A stretch of 8,488 nucleotides of DNA from Elusimicrobia bacterium RIFCSPHIGHO2_02_FULL_57_9. Lineage in GTDB: Bacteria > Elusimicrobiota > Elusimicrobia > UBA1565 > UBA9628. The stretch is taken from assembly GCA_001800015.1 (NCBI GenBank), contig MGUO01000089.1:5419-13906 (forward strand). Reading direction: 5' to 3'. Below the pieces are notes generated by a model. The model made no database searches. It was not told the DNA's origin and worked only from the letters and a program-made list of their open reading frames with translations. The translations under genes were made by a program, and so were the position numbers. Positions 1 through 5,061 of this stretch are shown here, piece by piece (positions within the stretch are counted from its first letter, which is position 1; each line of letters starts with the position of its first letter).

Positions 1-42
1 GGCATTCGGCTTGTGTCGGCCACGGGCTTAATTGTATCACAT

Positions 43-999
43 ATGAGAATGGGCTCGCGTTACGAGAAAAACATCCGGCTGCAGCCGGAATTAATCCGCC
101 AGATCATGGCGGCCCCTCTGCCTTCCTGGATGGAAGAGCTCAAGAAAAAACGCTTCTTTTTCGTCGGGGTGGGATCGAGCTTCCACGCCGCGCAAATCGC
201 TTCGATCTTATGGCGGCGGCATGTCTCCCCCCAAGCCTGGGCCGAGCATAGCTTTGACTTCGTCAGCCTTCCCCAGCCCATAGCTTCCGGGGACGTGGCG
301 GTGCTTCTTTCCCACCGCGGGGGCAGGTCTTACACGGTGCAGGCCGCTTCCGTCGCCCGCCGGGCAAAAGCCGTCCCGGTCGCCATGACCGGGCACGGCG
401 CGATTTGGGGCGACTCCATAGCCCATCGTCTGGAAACCTGCGAGGCCGAAGACAGCGGGGTGTACACCAAATCGGTGATCAGCTCTTTGGTTTGGATCGC
501 GCGCTGGATCGGGGAAGCCGGGATGATCGAAGGGCTGCGCCGCGCCTGCATCAGCTTGGAGGCCGGGCCGCGCTTTCCTTCCGTCGCCTTTGGGGCCGAC
601 CTGGTGTTTTTGGGCGATTTGGAAAGGGAATGGGTGGCCCGCGAGACTTCCCTCAAAGTACTGGAAGCCGCCTATTATCCGGCGCGGGCCTTTGGGCTTG
701 AGGAATTTTTGCACGGCCCCCATGTGTCGGTCGGGCCCAAAACCATGGTCGTGGCCTTCAGCGGTTTGGATCCGCGCTGGAAGGCGCTGCGGGATTATCT
801 GCAAGCCGTGCAGGTTCCCTTGTTCGAGGTGGCACCCGGCAATGTTCCGGTTTCGGCCGCTTGGCTCAGTCAGCTTTTTTGGGGTCAGCGGTTGGCTTTG
901 GATATCTGCCGCAAGGCGGATGTCAACCCGGATGCAATGAAGGGCGACGATGCGCGCTATTTAAAAGCGCGAGAAAGTCTCAAGCTAATAAGCGCTTAG
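43..999 (+). CDS. SIS-domain sugar-phosphate isomerase/deaminase-like protein (GlmS C-terminal type, no glutaminase domain)
   Basis: The 318-aa product resembles the isomerase half of GlmS: two SIS domains and no N-terminal glutaminase. The first SIS domain has a sugar-phosphate loop GVGSS at about residues 42-46 and a Ser-rich turn SHRGG at 90-94. The second begins near residue 180 and carries EEFLHGP at 220-226. Glu208 and His224 are 16 residues apart, as are catalytic Glu488 and His504 of E. coli GlmS. A Lys close to the C-terminus (Lys314) could match GlmS Lys603. A cytosolic aldose/ketose isomerase or amino-sugar-phosphate deaminase is therefore likely, but the substrate is unknown. No clear Shine-Dalgarno precedes any start. 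I chose ATG 43 because the typical SIS N-terminus (YEKNI...QPE) follows directly; ATG 49 and in-frame GTG 13 are alternatives. The last 15 bp overlap the convergent gene. Confidence 0.82.
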   Translation: MRMGSRYEKNIRLQPELIRQIMAAPLPSWMEELKKKRFFFVGVGSSFHAAQIASILWRRHVSPQAWAEHSFDFVSLPQPIASGDVAVLLSHRGGRSYTVQAASVARRAKAVPVAMTGHGAIWGDSIAHRLETCEAEDSGVYTKSVISSLVWIARWIGEAGMIEGLRRACISLEAGPRFPSVAFGADLVFLGDLEREWVARETSLKVLEAAYYPARAFGLEEFLHGPHVSVGPKTMVVAFSGLDPRWKALRDYLQAVQVPLFEVAPGNVPVSAAWLSQLFWGQRLALDICRKADVNPDAMKGDDARYLKARESLKLISA

Positions 1000-1263
1000 G
1001 AACAGGTAGAAATATTCCAGGAAATCGTATAGATTCACGTTGCTCAGGGTGACCCCGGTTTTGGAATGATTCATGGCCCCGGTGATTTGCCCCTGCCAGG
1101 GCTTGATCGGCTTGGGAGGCGGGCAATCCGCCGCGCTCTCGGGAAAGACCGAGGCGATTTTGGCGTTCAAATCTTTATGTAATTGGCTTATATTTTGTTC
1201 AAAAGCGAGCGCTGAATAGGCGGAGCCAGCCAGAAACATCAAAATCGTCATCATTTTTAACAT
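985..1263 (-). CDS. Small secreted protein, orphan, unknown function
   Basis: This 92-aa protein is not one I recognise. Residues 1-20 form a classical signal peptide: a short Lys-containing n-region, a hydrophobic core, and an A-L-A cleavage site before Phe21. The mature part, about 72 residues, has one Cys (47) in a Pro-rich stretch (CPPPKPIKP). It ends in an aromatic, hydrophobic tail with Tyr as last residue. The tail could insert in or bind a membrane; that is inference. The frame stays open upstream to 1341. I chose ATG 1263 because GGAG lies 5 nt before it, the signal peptide starts there, and a near-consensus sigma70 promoter lies just upstream and would place the transcript start near 1280. 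It is transcribed away from ispG and overlaps the SIS gene tail to tail. Strong expression signals argue against a spurious ORF. Confidence 0.7.
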   Translation of the reverse strand: MLKMMTILMFLAGSAYSALAFEQNISQLHKDLNAKIASVFPESAADCPPPKPIKPWQGQITGAMNHSKTGVTLSNVNLYDFLEYFYLFLSAY

Positions 1264-1268
1264 AGGGT

Positions 1269-1273
1269 CTCCA
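1269..1273 (-). promoter_or_regulatory. Shine-Dalgarno TGGAG for the small secreted protein
   Basis: TGGAG on the minus strand ends 5 nt before ATG 1263. It decides the start over the longer open frame reaching 1341. It is the clearest ribosome binding site in the window; other genes here lack one. Confidence 0.65.
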
Positions 1274-1286
1274 TTCTCTAAAGTGC

Positions 1287-1314
1287 ATTCTAATGCTTTG
1301 CTCGTCGTTGTCAA
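1287..1314 (-). promoter_or_regulatory. Sigma70-type promoter of the small secreted protein
   Basis: On the minus strand TTGACA (1314-1309, perfect -35) is followed by a 16-bp spacer and TAGAAT (1292-1287, five of six matches to the -10 consensus). Transcription should begin near 1280, leaving a leader of about 17 nt that contains the Shine-Dalgarno sequence. This is the best-matching promoter in the window. Confidence 0.72.
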
Positions 1315-1318
1315 TCCA

Positions 1319-1346
1319 ATACCATGTCGCCGCCGCGACATGGTAT
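1319..1346. repeat. Perfect 12-bp inverted repeat in the divergent promoter region, candidate operator
   Basis: ATACCATGTCGC (1319-1330) and its exact reverse complement (1335-1346) flank a 4-nt spacer CGCC. The right arm overlaps the first bases of the ispG -10 box. The left arm ends 4 bp from the -35 of the opposite gene. No T-run follows on either side, so a terminator is unlikely. The position fits a dimeric regulator touching both promoters, but the regulator is unknown and no second copy was seen in the window. Confidence 0.6.
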
Positions 1347-1349
1347 AAT
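1341..1349 (+). promoter_or_regulatory. Extended -10 promoter of ispG
   Basis: TGGTATAAT matches an extended -10 element (TG-N-TATAAT) with a perfect hexamer at 1344-1349. No good -35 lies 16-18 bp upstream, which extended -10 promoters tolerate. The expected transcript start near 1356 is only a few bases before ATG 1360, so the ispG mRNA would be nearly leaderless, and the in-frame ATGs at 1324 and 1348 would be upstream of the transcript. Confidence 0.6.
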
Positions 1350-1359
1350 GTGGTTTCTG

Positions 1360-3354
1360 ATGGCCGAAACACTAACCTCGCTTAAACATTGCGAAAACCC
1401 CTTTAGCTATCGCCGGCGCAAAACCCGCGTAGTCATGGTCGGCGAAGTCGGGGTGGGCGGCGACAACCCTATTCGTGTCCAATCCATGACCACCACCGAT
1501 ACCATGGACATGGACGCCACGGTGCGTCAAAGCGTGAAGATGGTTCAAGCGGGCTGCGAGATCGTGCGCATCACGGCTCCCACCGTCGAGGACGCCCGGC
1601 GTCTGGGCCGGATCAAGGGGAGACTGATTAAGCTGGGAATTAAGGCGCCCTTGGTGGCCGACATTCATTTTTCCCCGGCTGCTGCCATGGTAGCAGCGGA
1701 ATACGTGGAAAAAGTGCGCATCAATCCCGGCAATTTTGTGGACAACAAGCGCTTTGCCGTTAAGGAATACACCGCCGTCGAATACGCAGCCGAGCTTGAG
1801 CGCATCGAGGCCCGTTTTACCCCTCTCGTTGAGAAATTAAAGCGTCTCAAACGGGCGGTGCGCATCGGCACCAATCACGGCTCGCTTTCCGACCGCATCA
1901 TGAATCGTTACGGCGACTGCCCCTTGGGGATGGTCGAATCGGCCCTGGAATTTGTGCGCATATGCGAGAATAACGATTATCACGACATCATCCTATCCAT
2001 GAAAGCCTCCAATCCCAAGGTGATGATCGCGGCTTATAGGCTTTTGGCTGCGCGCATGGCGGAATTGGGCATGGATTACCCGTTCCACCTGGGAGTTACC
2101 GAAGCGGGCGATGGGGAAGACGGCCGCATTAAATCCGCCATCGGCATCGGCGGACTTTTGGAAGACGGCATCGGCGACACGATCCGGGTTTCGCTTACCG
2201 AGGACCCGGAATACGAGATACCTGTCTGTTATGCATTGGCCAAGCCGTTCGAAAAAAGGCGTCGGAGTATCAAGGCAATGCCGCCGCAGCCTACCGAATA
2301 TTTTCGACATTGCCTTGATTATTTCAATTACTCCCGGCGCAAGACCCGGGCTTTGCGCGCCGGGCCCTTCATGCTGGGTGGAAGCCAGCTCGTGCGGGTT
2401 ATCACCCAGGCCCCGCCCGGGGCCACGGCCGCCGATGTTCTAAATCTGCTCGAGGGCCAGCTTAAAAAAGCCCGCGGCGCCGATCCGGAAATCCTGAGCT
2501 GGACGGTCAGAAACCCACAGGACCTGGATAATCTCAAGGCCATCCGGCAAGGCCTGTCTGCGGCAACTTCGCGCTTGGCTTTTTTCGTTCGTTTTGAAAC
2601 CCCGCTTGATCTTGCTATTGAGGGACTGGCCCTCTGTGATCTGGCATCATGGTTCGGCCCCAAGCACGATCTTAAGCGTTTTCTCGATGCGGTTAAAAAG
2701 CGGGATATCCCCGCGTTTTTAGAGGCGGACAGCACCGAGAAATTAGTCGAGGCCGATGAGTTAGGGCGGGATATCGGTGTTTTGACCGTTCTTTCTCTGC
2801 GCGGAACAGATACCGGCCCCTTGCTGTACGGGTATCGCTTGCTGGCCGCTCAGGCTGCGAACTCGCCCATTCATATTCAGGCACCTCGGATGAAGGATGA
2901 GGCCGCCCAGGTGCTGCAGTCCTCTGTTCTGATCGGGTCCTTGCTTTGCGACGGCATTGGCGACAGCGTCTCGGTTGACTCGATTCTTGAGACCGGGCGC
3001 GGGCTTGATCTGGTCTACAATATTCTGCAGGGCGCGGGGGTGCGCATCACCAAGACTGAGTTTGTCTCCTGCCCCTCCTGCGGCCGGACCCTTTTCGATC
3101 TGCAAAGCATCACCGAGCGCATCAAGGGCAAAACCGGGCATTTAAAGGGCATCAAAATCGCGATCATGGGTTGCATCGTCAACGGCCCGGGCGAGATGGC
3201 CGACGCCGACTTCGGCTACGTAGGCGGAGCTCCCGGAAAAATCAATCTTTACGTGGGCAAGGACTGCGTGCAGAAGGGCGTGCCGACCGCTTCAGCCGAC
3301 CAAGCCCTCGTCGATCTGATCAAGGCTCACGGTCAGTGGGTCGAAAAGTCCTGA
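1360..3354 (+). CDS. ispG: 4-hydroxy-3-methylbut-2-en-1-yl diphosphate synthase, long three-domain form
   Basis: IspG (GcpE) reductively converts 2-C-methyl-D-erythritol 2,4-cyclodiphosphate to HMBPP, the penultimate step of the MEP isoprenoid pathway in the cytosol. The N-terminal TIM barrel (about residues 15-290) has NPIRVQSMT, SMKASNP and HLGVTEAGDGEDGR. An inserted A* domain spans about 315-560. The C-terminal domain holds the [4Fe-4S] ligands Cys571, Cys574 (CPSC), Cys605 (MGCIVNGPGE) and Glu612. At 664 aa it is the long form known from Chlamydiae, Bacteroidetes and plants, not the roughly 370-aa E. coli form. The frame opens at ATG 1324, but that ATG lies inside the inverted repeat and upstream of the -10 box, so ATG 1360 is preferred. 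No Shine-Dalgarno is present. Identity is very secure; only the start is uncertain. Confidence 0.96.
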   Translation: MAETLTSLKHCENPFSYRRRKTRVVMVGEVGVGGDNPIRVQSMTTTDTMDMDATVRQSVKMVQAGCEIVRITAPTVEDARRLGRIKGRLIKLGIKAPLVADIHFSPAAAMVAAEYVEKVRINPGNFVDNKRFAVKEYTAVEYAAELERIEARFTPLVEKLKRLKRAVRIGTNHGSLSDRIMNRYGDCPLGMVESALEFVRICENNDYHDIILSMKASNPKVMIAAYRLLAARMAELGMDYPFHLGVTEAGDGEDGRIKSAIGIGGLLEDGIGDTIRVSLTEDPEYEIPVCYALAKPFEKRRRSIKAMPPQPTEYFRHCLDYFNYSRRKTRALRAGPFMLGGSQLVRVITQAPPGATAADVLNLLEGQLKKARGADPEILSWTVRNPQDLDNLKAIRQGLSAATSRLAFFVRFETPLDLAIEGLALCDLASWFGPKHDLKRFLDAVKKRDIPAFLEADSTEKLVEADELGRDIGVLTVLSLRGTDTGPLLYGYRLLAAQAANSPIHIQAPRMKDEAAQVLQSSVLIGSLLCDGIGDSVSVDSILETGRGLDLVYNILQGAGVRITKTEFVSCPSCGRTLFDLQSITERIKGKTGHLKGIKIAIMGCIVNGPGEMADADFGYVGGAPGKINLYVGKDCVQKGVPTASADQALVDLIKAHGQWVEKS

Positions 3355-3412
3355 GCGCCGCGAGAAAATATTCGCCCAAGGGCCGGGGCGCTTAAATGAG
3401 CTGGGTTTTAAG

Positions 3413-3550
3413 TTGGACATCCTCAACAACGCCGTGATCCTGGCGCATAAGACCTATCACAAGGACTTAGACGCCTTCAGGAAAATTTACGAGGACAACG
3501 GCCGGGATTGGGCCAAGACCATCGAATCTTTCCGCGCCTTGAAGCCTTAA
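3413..3550 (+). CDS. Possible short reading frame or gene remnant behind ispG, no ATG
   Basis: The frame is open from 3320 to TAA 3548-3550 and reads like protein: it encodes GRLNELGFKLDILNNAV and then a charged helical stretch ending FRALKP. There is no ATG or GTG before TTG 3413, which would give 45 residues, and no Shine-Dalgarno in front of that TTG. The protein-like reading seems to begin further upstream, near 3353, so the true start may be non-standard or the gene may be a broken remnant. ATG 3396 in another frame runs only 13 codons and would need a -1 shift to join. Its stop shares TTAA with the stop of convergent vapC, as expected of a real convergent neighbour. I do not recognise the family. 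This is the only sizeable stretch without a secure gene. Confidence 0.3.
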   Translation: MDILNNAVILAHKTYHKDLDAFRKIYEDNGRDWAKTIESFRALKP

Positions 3551-3903
3551 GCCAGAATGCCGAGCCGTTTGGCGGCCCAGGATAAATTTTTATCCCGGCT
3601 AAAAATGGGGGCTTGGCTTAGCCGCGCCGAAGCAAGTAGATGTATATCGATGGCTCCCAGCCCCAGTCCATGAAGGTTTTGGCGGGAAATAAAGTCCAGG
3701 AATTCCAAGTGACTTGCCTGAGGCGCTTTAGGCAGGGCTTCCAGGAATTCCAGGGCTTCGCAGAGGGGCGTCAAATTCCCGCAGGCCAATTCCTCGATGA
3801 TGAGTGGATGCATAAGAACGGCGCCTTCCTGGAGAAGAAGAGTTAATTGGCCGTCGCCTTTTCTAAAATGATCGATCCATACAGAGGTGTCAACAAGAAT
3901 CAC
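3547..3903 (-). CDS. vapC: VapC-type PIN-domain ribonuclease toxin
   Basis: This 118-aa protein spans a complete PIN domain. The expected acidic metal-binding residues are present: Asp5 in VDTSVW, Glu38 in IIEEL, Asp86 in GAIDIHLL and Asp104 in SRDK. VapC toxins are Mg2+-dependent endoribonucleases that cut tRNA or rRNA and are silenced by their cognate VapB. The start is GTG 3903, which overlaps the vapB stop as GTGA. Translation is thus probably coupled to vapB, and no separate Shine-Dalgarno is seen. LEFL occurs twice (residues 51-54 and 66-69) on a 12-bp direct repeat. The RNA target cannot be told from sequence. All active-site residues are present, so the toxin is probably functional. 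Confidence 0.9.
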   Translation of the reverse strand: MILVDTSVWIDHFRKGDGQLTLLLQEGAVLMHPLIIEELACGNLTPLCEALEFLEALPKAPQASHLEFLDFISRQNLHGLGLGAIDIHLLASARLSQAPIFSRDKNLSWAAKRLGILA

Positions 3904-4091
3904 ATGTGTCTGCGGCGGCGAATTTTGCGCAGTTTTGGCATTTTTCCACCCAGGGCGATCAGGCGTTCCCTGGCTTTTTTCTCGATCAAGGCTTCAAGAC
4001 CGGCTTGAACCAGGGCTGTTTTTTCTCGGATGCCGGTGAGGGTGGCCGCGCGCTCAAGGGTGGCATCCCGAAGGATTAGGGTTGTTCTCAT
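3900..4091 (-). CDS. vapB: VapB-type antitoxin
   Basis: The 63-aa protein begins MRTTLILRD and continues with a helix reading TGIREKTALVQAGLEALIE, the pattern of the short VapB antitoxin family (PF09957 type). Its N-terminus should form the ribbon-helix-helix DNA-binding dimer. The C-terminal tail, which normally wraps the toxin, is very basic here (KLRKIRRRRHM). It would bind its own operator as a VapBC complex and neutralise the PIN toxin encoded directly downstream. The stop overlaps the vapC GTG by four bases. A promoter and a small inverted repeat lie immediately before ATG 4091, and the -10 is 7 nt from the ATG, so the transcript is probably leaderless. Confidence 0.87.
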   Translation of the reverse strand: MRTTLILRDATLERAATLTGIREKTALVQAGLEALIEKKARERLIALGGKMPKLRKIRRRRHM

Positions 4092-4105
4092 ACATATAAG
4101 TATGT
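4089..4105. repeat. Small inverted repeats over the vapB start, candidate autoregulatory operator
   Basis: Two overlapping palindromes occur: ACATA-TAAG-TATGT (4092-4105) and CATAC-ATATAA-GTATG (4089-4104). They cover the -10 box, the expected transcript start and the vapB ATG. VapB-type proteins usually bind short inverted repeats at this position, so a role as the VapBC operator is plausible. Confidence 0.45.
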
Positions 4106-4127
4106 CTCATTTATATGCGCTCGTCAA
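4099..4127 (-). promoter_or_regulatory. vapBC promoter inside the end of the DUF1460 gene
   Basis: On the minus strand TTGACG (4127-4122, five of six -35 matches) is followed by a 17-bp spacer and CATACT (4104-4099, four of six -10 matches). The -35 lies within the last codons of the DUF1460 gene. The vapB ATG starts 7 nt after the -10. Confidence 0.5.
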
Positions 4128-5027
4128 GGGCCTATCCAGGACCTGGTTTAAATTAAGCCCGAGAAGTTTCCACGAGGATGCCGCGTAGCGGCTGAGGTAA
4201 TCCCGGAGCAGGACGTCTTCGACCATTTTGCCGGAGGAAGAGGCGTGGCGCACGTATTGGGCGTTGTCTTTTGTGATGATAAGCACCTGGTGAGAGATCA
4301 GAACTGGGATATCGGGTTTATCCTCGCGCACCACGTTCGCGATTGTTCCGGATGGAATTTTCTCGAGGATTTCGGGAATGATATCAATAGGCGCATAGGG
4401 AACGGATGCATTCTCGTCCTTAAATCCCTTGCCCAAAGTTTTTAGCCGTTCAAGCCGCTTTTGTTTTTCTTCCACGGAGGCTTGCGCAAATCCCTGAATA
4501 TCATCCAACGTCTTGTTGGCGTACCAATTTTTTTTCGAGATCAGCTTGCGCGCCGTCGCGGTTTTATCCCCCGCTGCATCCCGTGTGATATCCTTGACAT
4601 AGCCGGCGGCGATATTATTCGGGACCCAATCGATTTCCGGGAAATGATTGCGCTCTTTATAAGAAATCTTTCCTTTGCGATAACGGATTCTCTGCAAGGT
4701 TCTGATCGCGTCTTCTAAATCGGGTTTCAGGCTCAGAGCCGTCACTTGTTCGACCAGGGTGGTGCAGTCGGCTTCTTTGAAGCCCACCAAGGGCTCGCGG
4801 TCGAATTCGCCGCCGTCCCCCTCCCCCAAGGGGCCCAGGCGATAGGGCGTGCCTATGAAAAGCTCGCTGAGCGCCTCTATTCTGGTTTGCAGCGAAGGGT
4901 TATGGTCGTGCAGGTCCTTGAGCGTTGCGGCGATTTCCGCTTCAGTCATTTGGAAAAACCGCTTAGGCTCCCGGTCTTGAGCCGCGGCGCATAAGGCAAA
5001 GGCCAGAAAAACGGTGGCGTAGCGCAT
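4107..5027 (-). CDS. Secreted DUF1460 (NlpC/P60-like, putative amidase) protein
   Basis: The 306-aa protein begins with a signal peptide (residues 1-16, MRYATVFLAF core then ALCAAA; no lipobox). The rest matches DUF1460 (PF07313), a family with an NlpC/P60-like cysteine-peptidase fold described as N-acetylmuramoyl-L-alanine amidase-like. Family hallmarks seen are ELFIGTPYRLG (55-65), EADCTTLVEQ with the likely nucleophile Cys88, RIRYRKGK followed by a HFPEIDW element (128-134), and ISHQVLII with likely catalytic His246. A further His261 follows. It probably cuts a cell-wall or related amide bond in the periplasm; no substrate can be inferred. Start choice: ATG 5027 gives the best signal peptide. 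In-frame ATG 5063 would overlap the opposing GH57 start. No Shine-Dalgarno is seen. An A8 run lies in the gene at 4528-4535. vapB follows 15 bp after its stop, possibly co-transcribed. Confidence 0.85.
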   Translation of the reverse strand: MRYATVFLAFALCAAAQDREPKRFFQMTEAEIAATLKDLHDHNPSLQTRIEALSELFIGTPYRLGPLGEGDGGEFDREPLVGFKEADCTTLVEQVTALSLKPDLEDAIRTLQRIRYRKGKISYKERNHFPEIDWVPNNIAAGYVKDITRDAAGDKTATARKLISKKNWYANKTLDDIQGFAQASVEEKQKRLERLKTLGKGFKDENASVPYAPIDIIPEILEKIPSGTIANVVREDKPDIPVLISHQVLIITKDNAQYVRHASSSGKMVEDVLLRDYLSRYAASSWKLLGLNLNQVLDRPLTSAYK

Positions 5028-5061
5028 GGAATGATTTTGCTGAATAGAGTAAACTAAATTC
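5028..5061. promoter_or_regulatory. Very short divergent promoter region between DUF1460 and GH57 genes
   Basis: Only 34 AT-richer bases separate the two start codons. On the plus strand TAAACT (5050-5055) lies 6 nt before ATG 5062. On the minus strand CAAAAT lies 6 nt before ATG 5027. Neither start has a Shine-Dalgarno. Both fit leaderless transcription, but the -10 matches are weak and no good -35 is present, so the exact elements are tentative. Confidence 0.35.

Noticed and set aside
208..804. Long minus-strand frame (198 aa) opposite the SIS gene
   Set aside because: It lies entirely antisense to a well-supported gene, its composition is rich in Gly, Pro and Arg as expected of a shadow frame, and it has no domain or start signal.
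989..998. Palindrome TAAGCGCTTA as a bidirectional terminator
   Set aside because: The stem is too short to form a hairpin with a loop and there is no flanking T-run. It is better explained by the overlapping stop codons.
1324..1359. Longer ispG start at ATG 1324 (12 extra residues)
   Set aside because: This stretch contains the inverted repeat and the extended -10 box, so it is most likely promoter rather than coding. The family N-terminus begins well after 1360.
3354..3392. Possible terminator after ispG (AGCGCC pairing with GGCGCT)
   Set aside because: Only 6 bp of stem with a 27-nt loop and no T-run afterwards.
3696..3752. 12-bp direct repeat CCAGGAATTCCA, copies at 3696-3707 and 3741-3752
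   Set aside because: Both copies are in the same frame of vapC and encode LEFL with an acidic residue. They fit repeated use of the same residues in two helices, not a mobile or regulatory repeat.
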